From positions 1,736,001 through 1,800,000 of the forward strand of contig CAXXDH010000003.1 of assembly GCA_963677785.2 (NCBI GenBank): DNA of 64,000 nucleotides, given 5' to 3'. A program made the translations under genes and the position numbers. Positions 36,453 to 45,984 of this stretch are shown here, piece by piece. Positions within the stretch are counted from its first letter, which is position 1, and every line of letters begins with the position of its first letter. The DNA comes from G963665495 sp963677785. Lineage in GTDB: Bacteria; Desulfobacterota; Desulfovibrionia; Desulfovibrionales; Desulfovibrionaceae. The notes under the pieces were generated by a model that saw nothing but the letters and a program-made list of their open reading frames with translations, searched no databases and was not told the origin of the DNA.

Positions 36453-36468
36453 TAGCACGATTTTTGCT
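36453..36468 (+). promoter_or_regulatory. Sigma-54 promoter-like element
   Basis: TAGCACG-ATTT-TTGCT matches the TGGCACG-N4-TTGCW consensus with one mismatch and exact spacing (10 bases between the -24 GG position, here AG, and the -12 GC). Transcription would begin near 36479, about four bases before the ATG at 36483, which has no Shine-Dalgarno. Confidence 0.45.
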
Positions 36469-36482
36469 ATCTTGATTTTTGC

Positions 36483-39400
36483 ATGACAAAAAAATGTATT
36501 GCCGGACTTGTCTGGCTTCTTTTTGCAACTTTTTTGCTGCAATTGGCGCCTTCGAATGCGTCGGCCCTGACCTACTATTGGGGACGGCATCCGGACAAGG
36601 AGCGCCTTGTCATTGTTTTCCCCGATAAAATCCCCAGTTATTCGGTCACCCGTACGGGCAGAACCTCCCTGGAGGTGATGCTTCCGGAAGATTACTGGGA
36701 AACCGACGCCAAACCCCGTCCCGCCAATTTTTCTTCCGCCAAAATGCTGAAACGGGTCAAAATCACCCGGGACGGACTGGAAATTCAGGTTCGCAACCCG
36801 GCGTTCGGCTATATCCAGTTTCCGCTGCACGACCGAGGCAAACTGGTTGTGGATGTGTTCAGCGATCCCATCGGGGCCAAGTGGAAACCTGCCGGAGCAG
36901 CGGATACGCCCAAGCAGGCCAAGAAAAAAAGTGCCCCGCCCGTAAAGACCACCCCAGCCAAGGAGCCCGCGGCTAAGAAAAAGAAGCCGGTTGTTTCACA
37001 CCCCGAATTCAAGGCGCCCATAGTGCCGAAACCGGCTGAAAAAAAGACCGGGCCCGCACCGGTTGCAAAGCAGCCTGAACCGGCGCCGGTCGTCGAAACA
37101 GCGCCGGGTGTCGAAACAGCTCCCCAAACCATACAACAGCCTGCCCAGACCAGGCAGCCTGCCGCCCAATCCGCCGGGCAAGCGGCTGTTAAGCCTGTCG
37201 AAAAATCGGCCGTGGAACCTTCACCGCGGCCGCCACAACCCGCAAAGGCGGCCGTTCCATCACCCGCTCCGTCCAAAGCGTTCGAACCAGCTGTCCAGCC
37301 CCCAAAGGGCGGCAGCAAACCCGAGCCCGCGGTCAAGGCAGCGGCCAAACCCGAGCCCAAGCCCGGAATCGAGGATGGTGCCAGACCCGTGAAGCCCGCG
37401 GGGCAGAGCATCAGCGTACGCCAACCCGTTGATACGCCTACGCCGGGTGCAGAACAGGCGGCAGGGAAACAAGCGGGGCAGGACGCCGGAATGCAGCCTC
37501 AGGCCGGGGAAAAGGCGACGCCTCCGCCCGTGATCCAGCTGCCGGAAGAAAAGCCCGGCTCGTTGTCTTCCGGCCAGACCAAGCAGCCGTTTTACACGGT
37601 TCCCTATTCGTACCGCGCGCCCATCATCAAAGATAGCACGCCGCTGCACAAGGATCCTTCTTCCAAAGTTTCGCCGCAGCCGGTCGTACCGCAGTCTCCG
37701 GAGCAAAAACTGCCGGAAGCAAAGCCGCAGTCTTCATTGTTTTTCGGTTTTCCAGTGGGTACGGCCATGGCTGCGGAAATACATCCGCCGCCGCAACAGC
37801 TGCTTGCCCAGAATCAGGCCGCTGAACCGGAAAAAAACACCTTTACCGTCAGACAACGCATAGCCCCGCCATCCGGAGCATCCGGAATGCCCCAACCGGA
37901 GCCGGAACCGGAAACCCCGCCGCAAAAGACTTCGCAGACCCGGCAAAAACCGGAGCAGACGCAGCAAGCGCCCGCCACTCCCGTACCGCCCAATCCCGTC
38001 CCTGAGACCACCGCCTACATGGAACGGGAAACACAACCCAAAACAGAGCCCGGACCCGCGGCAACTCCAAAACCCGAGGTCGAAAACACGCCCTACGCGG
38101 TACGGAGCAAGATCCAGCGTCCTGGAGAAGAAAGCCGCGGCCCGTTGTCCAGGGACGCCCTGAATACGAAACCCGTGGCTCCCGCACCGGAGCCGCCGCA
38201 GCAACCTGCGCAAACACGCCGGCCCGTTCGGCAGGCCCCTGCAGGCCCCACGGTGAGCGGCAAAATCGCTGCGCCCGAGCCCGCAGGACCGGAAGTGAGC
38301 GGCAAGGTCGCTCCGCCCGAACCGGTTGCTACGCCGGAACCGACTCCGGCCGAAGCCATTCCCGCGCCGGGCAGTCCGCCCGCCCAGGGCGTACCCTGGA
38401 GCGGAGAGCAGCAGTTGGCCATGCCCTTGTCCCAGGACCCCGCCGCCGAAGGCTCCCAAGAAAGCCCTGCGGGACAGGCCGCGTCAGACGCTCCACTGTC
38501 CGCGCCGCAACGCATTCGGCCGCCCGTGGTCAGGACCACGCCGTCCCCCGCGCCTGCTCAGGCCGAATCAACCCAGGCCGAATCAACCCAGACAGAACCC
38601 GGTCAGGCCGAGCGCGAAATTCCCATGCCCGGAGCAGGAGGTACGCCCGAAGCGGACGCGGCGGCCGAAAGCAAGGTGGCCTCGGATCAGGAAATGGAGG
38701 ATCTGGACAATCCGTACAAGACCGCCAGGGAGCAGCAGACGCAGCCAGCGGCGCAGGGGGCCCCGGAAAATCCCGAAGACCAGCCTCCGGATTTTCAGCA
38801 GATCATACTTACCGGAAAGGCCGCCATGGCCAATGAGGATTACCAGAACGCCTATGATGTGTTTGAAGGCTTGAAAAAGCATCCGCTGCTGCCCTCAAAA
38901 CTGCGCAAGGAAGTCCTCTACCTGGACGCGGACGCTCTGTATTCCTTGAGCCAGGACAATATGGAGGAAAACTTCAGTAAAGTCATGAGCGCGTATACGG
39001 AGGCGCTCAATTACGATCCGCAGTCCATCAAGGCTTCCCAGGCTTTTTACCACTTGGGCGTTGCCAACCTGAAGGTTGGCAACGCGCGCGAGGCGGAAGC
39101 CTACTTCAATATTCTCAAGGACAAATATCCGGACGATCCGCAGATCCCCATGATCTATTATCAGTGGGGCCAGTACTATTTTGAAAAAAACGATTTTCGC
39201 AAGGCCGCGGACGAATTCCAGTACGTGGTGCAGAAATATCCGGACAACAAGGTCACGTTGCCGGCTTCTGTCTTTCTGGCCCGCAGCCTGAATGAACTGG
39301 GCCTGGACGAGGCCGCGTACAAGATCGTGGACTACGTGCAGAAACGCTGGCCGCGGTACTATACGCAGTATCCTCCGGTGCTGAAACTCATGGGCGACGT

Positions 39401-40751
39401 GTTCTATCGTATGGGAGAACTCGAACGTTCCAAGGCCAGCTATTGGACCTACTACAACCTGGATCCCAAAGGGGATGAGGCGGATGTGATCCTGGCCCAC
39501 CTAGGCGACATTTACCTGCAGACGGACCACAAGGAAACGGCCGTCAAGGTCTACGAACAGACTGTGGAGGAATTTCCCAACAAGGAAGGCGGATTGATTG
39601 CCCAGATGCGCCTGGCCGAGCAGGGCGTATACGACAAACCGACCCTGCAGCAGATGTTCAGCATTTTTGACAGGCCTTATTCGCTCAAGCCGTCCCAGGT
39701 CTACACCATGATCGTGGACAAGTTTCCGGACAGTCCGCTGGCGCCGCTCGCCCAGATCAAGCTTTCCATGTGGCACCTCTGGAATAGGGAATACAAGGCG
39801 GCCATCAACGATGTGAACAATTTTCAGCAGAAATTTCCCGACGACAAATTGCTGGACAGTGCGCGTGAGGTGGGGAACAAAGCTTTCGACAAACTGCTCG
39901 AACTGTATATTCCGGAAGAAAACTACCAAGCGGCCGTGGCCGTGTGGAATGAAAGTCCGCTCCTGCGATCCAACGAACCGAATCTGACGCCCAAGGCCCG
40001 TGTCGAACTGGCCACCAGCTTCTGGAAAGAAGGGCAGCCCGACCAGGCAAACAAGCTGCTGGAGCCGTTTTTCCTGAGCGCGGCCATGCCGGAACAGGCG
40101 CAGAATGCCTTGCTGCTGGCCCTGAATATTGCCTTGCAGCAGCGGGATTGGAAGCGGATTCTGGACCTGGGCAAAAAAGTCGAATTGTGGGATCTGAACC
40201 CCAAGACCCGCTACGAGCTGGATTACAACATGGCCCTGGCTTACGAAAACCAGGGGGAGACGGACAAGAGTTCGGTTCTCTGGCAAAAGCTGGCCAACTC
40301 GGGCGACGCCGACCCCAAGCAGGAGTCCTATATACTCTACTTCATGGCCCAGAACGCCCGGGACAAAGGGGAGTTCAAAAAAGCCTACACCCTTGCCCAG
40401 CAAAGCCTGGACTATTTTCTCGAACACCGCGACGACGAACAAAAGGTCAAGGATCTGCTGGCATTGCTCATCGACATTACAGACACGGCAGGCCGTACGC
40501 GCGAGGCGCTCAAGTGGGCCATCGAATATTCGCGCTACGTCAACCGCAACGATCCGGACTGGCCGGCCCTGCGCTACCGCATGGCGAAGCTCTACAAGAA
40601 GCTCGCGGATATGCGCAAATGGCGTTCCATCCTGGAAGAACTCATAACAACCATGCCCGAGACATTGTATGGCAGAATGGCGAAATCAGACCTCAATTCC
40701 CAGAGCCTCGAACAAAAGGCCCAGCAGTTCGTTCCTTCGCAGAGTCTGTAG
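36483..40751 (+). CDS. Giant proline-rich TPR envelope protein
   Basis: 1422 residues in three parts. A signal peptide (to about residue 29, ending SNASA) leads into a beta-rich domain (about 30-135) that resembles an AMIN-like fold (LVIVFPDKIPSYSV, LVVDVFSDPIG). A linker of about 630 residues (136-763) is dominated by Pro, Ala, Lys, Glu and Gln with short near-repeats (VSGKIAAPEPAGPE). A C-terminal half from about 775 has many TPR-type helices (GNAREAEAYFNILKDKYPDD). The linker could span the periplasm while the TPR part binds partners. It follows the sensor-less activator. A secreted protein gene overlaps its end by 83 bases. Confidence 0.85.
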   Translation: MTKKCIAGLVWLLFATFLLQLAPSNASALTYYWGRHPDKERLVIVFPDKIPSYSVTRTGRTSLEVMLPEDYWETDAKPRPANFSSAKMLKRVKITRDGLEIQVRNPAFGYIQFPLHDRGKLVVDVFSDPIGAKWKPAGAADTPKQAKKKSAPPVKTTPAKEPAAKKKKPVVSHPEFKAPIVPKPAEKKTGPAPVAKQPEPAPVVETAPGVETAPQTIQQPAQTRQPAAQSAGQAAVKPVEKSAVEPSPRPPQPAKAAVPSPAPSKAFEPAVQPPKGGSKPEPAVKAAAKPEPKPGIEDGARPVKPAGQSISVRQPVDTPTPGAEQAAGKQAGQDAGMQPQAGEKATPPPVIQLPEEKPGSLSSGQTKQPFYTVPYSYRAPIIKDSTPLHKDPSSKVSPQPVVPQSPEQKLPEAKPQSSLFFGFPVGTAMAAEIHPPPQQLLAQNQAAEPEKNTFTVRQRIAPPSGASGMPQPEPEPETPPQKTSQTRQKPEQTQQAPATPVPPNPVPETTAYMERETQPKTEPGPAATPKPEVENTPYAVRSKIQRPGEESRGPLSRDALNTKPVAPAPEPPQQPAQTRRPVRQAPAGPTVSGKIAAPEPAGPEVSGKVAPPEPVATPEPTPAEAIPAPGSPPAQGVPWSGEQQLAMPLSQDPAAEGSQESPAGQAASDAPLSAPQRIRPPVVRTTPSPAPAQAESTQAESTQTEPGQAEREIPMPGAGGTPEADAAAESKVASDQEMEDLDNPYKTAREQQTQPAAQGAPENPEDQPPDFQQIILTGKAAMANEDYQNAYDVFEGLKKHPLLPSKLRKEVLYLDADALYSLSQDNMEENFSKVMSAYTEALNYDPQSIKASQAFYHLGVANLKVGNAREAEAYFNILKDKYPDDPQIPMIYYQWGQYYFEKNDFRKAADEFQYVVQKYPDNKVTLPASVFLARSLNELGLDEAAYKIVDYVQKRWPRYYTQYPPVLKLMGDVFYRMGELERSKASYWTYYNLDPKGDEADVILAHLGDIYLQTDHKETAVKVYEQTVEEFPNKEGGLIAQMRLAEQGVYDKPTLQQMFSIFDRPYSLKPSQVYTMIVDKFPDSPLAPLAQIKLSMWHLWNREYKAAINDVNNFQQKFPDDKLLDSAREVGNKAFDKLLELYIPEENYQAAVAVWNESPLLRSNEPNLTPKARVELATSFWKEGQPDQANKLLEPFFLSAAMPEQAQNALLLALNIALQQRDWKRILDLGKKVELWDLNPKTRYELDYNMALAYENQGETDKSSVLWQKLANSGDADPKQESYILYFMAQNARDKGEFKKAYTLAQQSLDYFLEHRDDEQKVKDLLALLIDITDTAGRTREALKWAIEYSRYVNRNDPDWPALRYRMAKLYKKLADMRKWRSILEELITTMPETLYGRMAKSDLNSQSLEQKAQQFVPSQSL

Positions 40752-41304
40752 CCTCGGGGCCGCGTTTCTGGCCCTGCTGCTGCTTGCCGGACCCGCACTG
40801 GCGGATATCGTCCAGGAGGAGACGGCCCCCGCGAAACGCGCCCTGCTGGCGGATTACGGACTCTATACGGCAGACGTGTCCGATACGCTCCATGTGGCCG
40901 CGGACATTGCCTTGCAAAAGAAAACCTACCGCATCCCGCTTGAACCCGGGCTGTTGTTCGGCATACGCTTCGTGCCCCTGTCCGCCGGACCCGCCGGATC
41001 AGAGGAAGAACCCGCTGAAATGGCGCTGGCCGTCCGCATCAGTTATCCGGCCCCGGCTCCTCATTCCGCATCGCAGGCAGGGGAAGAAGGCGCGGATGCG
41101 AGCCAAAGCGCCGGCCCGCAAGCGATCCAGTCCTATACGCATACGCGGATGCTGCAGCCGGGACAGCTCTACTTCGAAGGGCTGCGCATAAGCGATGCGG
41201 CCCATTTCGTACCCGGACCCTATACGTTCGAGCTGCTCCTGGACGGCGAAGTGCAGCTTTCGAGAGCCTTCGAACTCTACCTGGAAGCGCCGCAAAAGCC
41301 GTGA
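40669..41304 (+). CDS. Secreted protein, DUF3859-like
   Basis: 211 residues. After a basic N-terminus, RVCSLGAAFLALLLLAGPALA is a signal peptide with cleavage near residue 45. The mature part begins DIVQEETAP and contains DYGLYTADVSD, which recalls the opening of DUF3859 proteins. The middle is rich in Ser, Ala and Gln, and the end looks like a beta-sandwich strand set (GPYTFELLLDGEVQLSRAFEL). Its start overlaps the end of the TPR gene by 83 bases. A start inside this frame further downstream (no ATG before the signal) is unlikely. It is probably coupled to the TPR protein. Confidence 0.72.
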   Translation: MAEWRNQTSIPRASNKRPSSSFLRRVCSLGAAFLALLLLAGPALADIVQEETAPAKRALLADYGLYTADVSDTLHVAADIALQKKTYRIPLEPGLLFGIRFVPLSAGPAGSEEEPAEMALAVRISYPAPAPHSASQAGEEGADASQSAGPQAIQSYTHTRMLQPGQLYFEGLRISDAAHFVPGPYTFELLLDGEVQLSRAFELYLEAPQKP

Positions 41305-41355
41305 TCACGCAAAAACTCTTGCTGGAAAATTGGTTCAGCTGAAATAGGGGAGATC

Positions 41356-41399
41356 CATAAGAGCCTCTTATCCAGCCAGGCTGGTAAAAGGTTCTTATG
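41356..41399. repeat. Intergenic hairpin related to the 7332-7499 palindrome
   Basis: CATAAGAGCCT pairs with AGGTTCTTATG (one G-T pair), enclosing a smaller stem around CCAGCC-A-GGCTGG. The right flank GGTTCTTATGCCGCCTGGGAGGCA resembles the right arm of the element at 7478-7498. It lies between convergent genes and probably acts as a two-way terminator. Confidence 0.5.
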
Positions 41400-41431
41400 C
41401 CGCCTGGGAGGCAATTCCCCTTTGCAAAGCC

Positions 41432-42352
41432 TTACGGTACGCGCAGGGTGCCGCGCAGGCTGTCCAGGTCAGGGATGTTCAGTTCGTCCATGAGCGCGGC
41501 CAGCTCGCGTACCAGCCGGAAGCAGAAATCCGGGCGGTAGAAATTGGCTGTGCCCACCTGTACGGCGTGCGCGCCCACCAGGATGAACTCCAGCACATCC
41601 TGGGCGTCGGCGATGCCGCCCATGCCGATGACCGGGATATCCACCGCACGGCAGACCTGATATACGCAGCGCAGGGCCACGGGTTTGATAGCAGGGCCGG
41701 ACAGGCCGCCCACCACATTGGCCAGCCTGGGTTTGCGCGTCCGCAGGTCCACGGCCATGCCGGTGAGGGTGTTGATGCAGGAGATCATGTCCGCCCCGGC
41801 ATCCTGTACGGCCTTGGCAATGCCGGCGATGTCCGCCACATTGGGGCTGAGCTTGATGATTACGGGCAGATTCCCGGCGTTTTTTTTGACCGCGTCTGTG
41901 ACTTTGGCGGCCATGCCGGGTTCCTGGCCGAAGAGAACGCCGCCGGAGCTGACGTTGGGGCAGGAAATATTCACTTCCAGAGCGGCCATGCCTTCGGCCG
42001 CGGCCAGTACGGCGGCCAGCTCGCCGAACTCCTGCGCGTCGCAGGCATAGAGATTGGCGATGACGGGCACTTCGCGGAAGGGCAGCAGCGGCAGTTTGTC
42101 TCGCAAAAAGGCCTCGGCGCCGATGTTCTGGATGCCGATGGCGTTGAGCATGCCGCAGGGGGTTTCCGCCACACGGGGCATGGGATTGCCTTCGCGCGGT
42201 TTGAGTGAAAGCCCTTTGACCACGATGCCGCCCAGTTCGCGCAGATCGCCGTAGGAGGCGAATTCGAGTCCGTAACCAAAGGTGCCGGAGGCCGGGATGA
42301 CCGGATTTTTCAGCTCCAGCCCCGGCAGGGATACGCTAAGTTCCACGCTCAT
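41432..42352 (-). CDS. pyrD: Dihydroorotate dehydrogenase, class 1B catalytic subunit
   Basis: Oxidises dihydroorotate to orotate. 306 residues. PASGTFGYGLEF, VNISCPNVSSGG with the catalytic Cys of class 1 enzymes, NTLTGMAVDLRTRKP and GMGGIADAQDVLEF are intact. It overlaps pyrK by four bases, as expected for the PyrDB-PyrK heterotetramer that passes electrons to NAD through FAD and a [2Fe-2S] cluster. Confidence 0.96.
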   Translation of the reverse strand: MSVELSVSLPGLELKNPVIPASGTFGYGLEFASYGDLRELGGIVVKGLSLKPREGNPMPRVAETPCGMLNAIGIQNIGAEAFLRDKLPLLPFREVPVIANLYACDAQEFGELAAVLAAAEGMAALEVNISCPNVSSGGVLFGQEPGMAAKVTDAVKKNAGNLPVIIKLSPNVADIAGIAKAVQDAGADMISCINTLTGMAVDLRTRKPRLANVVGGLSGPAIKPVALRCVYQVCRAVDIPVIGMGGIADAQDVLEFILVGAHAVQVGTANFYRPDFCFRLVRELAALMDELNIPDLDSLRGTLRVP

Positions 42353-43146
42353 GCTTCGGCCTCCCCGGTCAGCTCAATGGCGTCCGCCCAGAACACGGGG
42401 CCGCGCGTACAGACCTGTACGGGCCAGCCCTGCTTGTCTTTGGAAACGCACCCCAGGCAGGCGCCCACACCGCAGGCCATGCGGTTTTCCAGCGAGAGCT
42501 GCGCGCGAATGGAAAGTTCGTTTGCCGCTTGCTGCACCATACGCAGAAAGGGCAGCGGCCCGCAGGCCAGAACCAAATCCTGCGTATAGTTCGTCATGCG
42601 TTCGCGGACCTTTTGGGCGAAAAGTGCGATGTCCGCGCTGGTGTGGTCCTGGAAGGCTTCGGCCCGGATGGCTGCGGCGATTTCGGCGAACGGGTAGCAT
42701 GCCAGCGCAGGCCTGTGCCCGAAGAGCAGCTCGAGTTGTTCCGGAGCCGGATGGGAGCGGACGTATCCGGCAAAGGGCGCCAGTCCGACGCCTCCGGCCA
42801 GCAACAGCGCGGGTGTTCCGGACTCCAGGACAAAGCCCGTACCCAGGGGGCCCCAGGTGGTGACCTTGTCTCCCGGGCGCAGCCTGGCCAGGATCTCCGT
42901 GCCCCGTCCGGCCACCTGGATGAACAACCGCAGTCCGGCCTGGTCCAGGGTACAGATGGAAAAGGGCCTGCCCCAGGTCAGAAAATTGTCCGACCGGGCA
43001 GGGCGAATCATTACGAATTGTCCCGGCGTCCACTGCGCCCAGCCCGGATTTTCCAGCAATAGCTCGAAAAAGGTCCCGGACTCGTGATCCGGGCAGCAGG
43101 GGGTCAGCGCGCGGACCTCCAGGTCGCGGCAAGTCTGTGTGTTCAT
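42349..43146 (-). CDS. pyrK: Dihydroorotate dehydrogenase electron-transfer subunit
   Basis: 265 residues with a ferredoxin-NADP-reductase-like fold. The FAD-binding RPFSIC region, the NAD-binding LLLAGGVGLAPF, and the C-terminal [2Fe-2S] ligands in CGVGACLGC plus a later Cys (VQVCTRG) are all present. It is the partner of PyrD and first in the pyrK-pyrD operon. The upstream gap to 43409 is divergent. Confidence 0.95.
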   Translation of the reverse strand: MNTQTCRDLEVRALTPCCPDHESGTFFELLLENPGWAQWTPGQFVMIRPARSDNFLTWGRPFSICTLDQAGLRLFIQVAGRGTEILARLRPGDKVTTWGPLGTGFVLESGTPALLLAGGVGLAPFAGYVRSHPAPEQLELLFGHRPALACYPFAEIAAAIRAEAFQDHTSADIALFAQKVRERMTNYTQDLVLACGPLPFLRMVQQAANELSIRAQLSLENRMACGVGACLGCVSKDKQGWPVQVCTRGPVFWADAIELTGEAEA

Positions 43147-43408
43147 AACCGACTTGTAGCGGGAATGGTGCCGGGTGTCGAGTATTTTGCCGTCCTGTTT
43201 CGCTGTTCTTGCAAGCGGCCTTGCGCCATGTACGGGGACACGTCCGGCTGCGCGCGTATGTCCGAGTAAAATAGACTGCTTTATATTTTTTCCGCATCAG
43301 GATTTACATTGGATACGAGACGATGTAGATATCATACATTTTACGTATGCACTTGCAATCTGCAGTTTTTTTCTATTCTGATCCTTGTTCAAACCAAAGG
43401 GGACCCGT

Positions 43409-43807
43409 ATGAATGGATTCGCAACTTTTCTGGAAAGCTGGTCCGAGGATCCGCTCAATGTGAAGCCGGCCTTTCTGCAACTGAAATCCTGCCTTGAAGA
43501 ATGTGATAAGGCCCAATTGTCTTTCAAAATGCGTCCCGGCGTGAGCTATTCGTTGCGCGGCAGCATGAATGGGGATGCCGGTCTGTTTGTCATGGTGGAC
43601 GTGGTGGACGATGATCCGGAAGCGCGCTGGCTCTCCGTGTGTTTTTACGATTCGCAGATTACCGATCAGCGCGATATCGGCGACTGGGTGCCTGAAGGAT
43701 TGAACGGCAAGGACGCCCGATGTTTCGACGTCAGCGAACAAGACGCGGACCTGGTGGCGTACGTTGAAGAGCGCATCAGGGAAGCCTTCAAAAGCGCCAG
43801 CGCCTGA
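43409..43807 (+). CDS. Small acidic cytosolic protein, unknown
   Basis: 132 residues (ATG 43409, preceded by AAGGGGA; a TTG frame 24 bases earlier is less likely). No signal or membrane segment. Acidic, with mixed alpha/beta pattern (GLFVMVDVVDDDPEARWLSVCFYD). No family was recognised. Monocistronic, ended by the long hairpin at 43869-43906. Confidence 0.7.
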   Translation: MNGFATFLESWSEDPLNVKPAFLQLKSCLEECDKAQLSFKMRPGVSYSLRGSMNGDAGLFVMVDVVDDDPEARWLSVCFYDSQITDQRDIGDWVPEGLNGKDARCFDVSEQDADLVAYVEERIREAFKSASA

Positions 43808-43868
43808 TCGCGCCTGAGTGCGCCGGTGCGGTCGGCCGCTGTGGTGCCGGCGCTATACTTTTTGACAA

Positions 43869-43906
43869 GCAAGTCCTCCTGTTTCATCGCGAACAGGAGG
43901 ACTTGC
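43869..43906. terminator. 15-bp stem between convergent genes
   Basis: GCAAGTCCTCCTGTT (43869-43883) pairs perfectly with 43892-43906, with an 8-base loop. It is followed by CGTTTCTGG on the plus strand, a poor T-run. It separates the small acidic protein gene from kup. Confidence 0.6.
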
Positions 43907-43942
43907 CGTTTCTGGTTCTTGTGCGGAAGTTTGCCTGGTCCG

Positions 43943-45820
43943 TCAGTTTTCCTTCGGATCGATGGTTACGGGAATGCCGTATTCCACTACCTGCTCGTGC
44001 GGAATGTTGAAGTAGGAAGTGGGGGACAGAACGTTTTTGACCATGAGCAGAAACATGTGCATGCCCCAGCTTTTCCAGGACAGACGTACGAGTTTGATGC
44101 TGTCGCGGCTGGAGAAATAGGTGATCTGTCCCAGACTGCCGATGCCCACGCTGGAGGCATTCTGCGTCAGTGCGCTGTGAACGTTCGGTCTTTCCATGAA
44201 GCCGTAACGCAGAAACACGTGGTAAAAACCGTTTTGCAGCACCTTGACCACCATGCGTTCCCTGGGGGAAACCCTGGGAATCTCCTCGGTCAGCACGGTC
44301 AGTATGATAACCTTGCTGTGCAGGGCATGCATGGTCCGCAGCGTGAAAACCACGCTGGGCGGAATACTGTTGGGCGACATGGAAAGATACACGCCCGTTC
44401 CAGGGACGCGAACGGGATTTTCATGCTCCATCACTTCGAAAAAGGTTTCCGGGCGCAGCCGGTACGGACGCAGGGCGGTTTCGAGGCGTTTCCTTCCGCT
44501 GCGCCAGATACTCATCACCAGGCAGATGATCGCCGCCGCCAGCACCGGAAACCAGCCGCCGCCTTGGAGTTTGAGCAGATTGGCTCCGAAAAAGCCCAGG
44601 TCGAAGAGCAGAAAAAAACCGACCGGTATGGCCGCCAGCCACCAGGACCAGCGGTTGATTTTTGTCAGCAGCTGGAAGAACAGCAGCGAGGTCACGATCA
44701 TGGTTCCGGTGATGGCGATGCCGTAGGCGCCGGCCAGGCTTTCCGAGCGCTGAAAACCGAACACCAGTCCGAGGCAGACGACGAGCATCAGGTAATTGAC
44801 TTGCGGAATATATATCTGGCCTTCGGATTCGGCCGAGGTGTGCCGGATGTTCAAACGCGGGCAAAAGCCGAGCTGAATGGCCTGGTTGGTGAGCGAAAAA
44901 CAACCCGAGATGATGGCCTGCGAAGCAATGATCGTGGCCATGGTCGCCAGGGCGATCATGGGATAGAGCAGCGGATCGGGAACCAGGCCGTAAAAACTGT
45001 TGGATGCCTGCTGCGGGTCTTCGAGCAGCAGCGCGCCCTGGCCCAGGTAGTTGAGCATCAGGGCCGGAAGAACCACCGCGTACCAGGCCTGCCTGATGGG
45101 GGCCGCGCCGAAATGGCCCATGTCCGCGTAGAGGGCCTCGCCGCCGGTGACGCAGAGCACCACGGCGCCCAGCACGATGAGGCCCGTGACGTCGTTTTGA
45201 ATGAAAAAATGAACCGCATGATACGGACGCAGCGCATCGAACACCTTGGGATGCATGACCGTGTGCGTCAGCCCCAACACCGCCAGGCAAAGGAACCAGA
45301 GCAGCATCACCGGACCGAAAATACGTCCGATTTTGTCCGTACCGTATTTCTGCACGACAAACAGCGCGATGATGATCACGCTGGTCAGGGGCACTACCAG
45401 AGGTTCGGCTTTCGGGGCCGCGTCACGGATGCCTTCCAGGGCGGAGAGCACGGAGATGGCCGGAGTGATGAACCCGTCCCCGTACATCAGCGCCGCGCCG
45501 AGCATGGCCGAGAACACCACCCAGCGTTTGGAGGGCAATTTCTGCTGCAACAGGGCATAGAGCGCGAAAATACCGCCCTCGCCGCGGTTGTCCGCGCGCA
45601 TGATGAAAATCACGTACTTGACGCTGACGACAATCAACAGGGACCAGAAAATAAGGGAAAGCACTCCCAGAATATTGTCCGGGGTGGGGGGCATGGCATG
45701 GTATCCGCTGAAACAGGACTTGAACGCGTAGAGCGGGCTGGTGCCGATATCGCCGAAAACGACGCCGAGTGCGCCGAGGGAAAGGGTTAGAGAGCGGCTC
45801 GTGTTGGTTTCCGTATGCAT
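43943..45820 (-). CDS. kup: KUP-family potassium transporter
   Basis: 625 residues, about 12 transmembrane helices followed by a C-terminal soluble domain. The signature GVVFGDIGTSPLYAFKSCF near the N-terminus and GDGFITPAISVLSALEG are diagnostic of KUP/HAK/KT transporters. It takes up potassium with protons. ATG 45820 was chosen because the family starts a few residues before LGALGVVFGDIG. Monocistronic. Confidence 0.95.
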   Translation of the reverse strand: MHTETNTSRSLTLSLGALGVVFGDIGTSPLYAFKSCFSGYHAMPPTPDNILGVLSLIFWSLLIVVSVKYVIFIMRADNRGEGGIFALYALLQQKLPSKRWVVFSAMLGAALMYGDGFITPAISVLSALEGIRDAAPKAEPLVVPLTSVIIIALFVVQKYGTDKIGRIFGPVMLLWFLCLAVLGLTHTVMHPKVFDALRPYHAVHFFIQNDVTGLIVLGAVVLCVTGGEALYADMGHFGAAPIRQAWYAVVLPALMLNYLGQGALLLEDPQQASNSFYGLVPDPLLYPMIALATMATIIASQAIISGCFSLTNQAIQLGFCPRLNIRHTSAESEGQIYIPQVNYLMLVVCLGLVFGFQRSESLAGAYGIAITGTMIVTSLLFFQLLTKINRWSWWLAAIPVGFFLLFDLGFFGANLLKLQGGGWFPVLAAAIICLVMSIWRSGRKRLETALRPYRLRPETFFEVMEHENPVRVPGTGVYLSMSPNSIPPSVVFTLRTMHALHSKVIILTVLTEEIPRVSPRERMVVKVLQNGFYHVFLRYGFMERPNVHSALTQNASSVGIGSLGQITYFSSRDSIKLVRLSWKSWGMHMFLLMVKNVLSPTSYFNIPHEQVVEYGIPVTIDPKEN

Positions 45821-45984
45821 GTGTTTCCAGCCTTTGTTACGGGCGGTACAGGATGTCAAAACAGGGCATCGACCAGCATGCAGCATACGTCTTGCAGATT
45901 ACGGCTGGTTGACGAAAACGCCAGGCGTTTTGCAAATTTCCGGGGAATCCGGAAAATCCCGCTCTCCTGTCCGGCGCACGGAAG

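Noticed and set aside
43826..45790. 654-codon plus-strand frame opposite kup
   Set aside because: Antisense shadow rich in His, Gln and Arg, with no domain. kup is certain.
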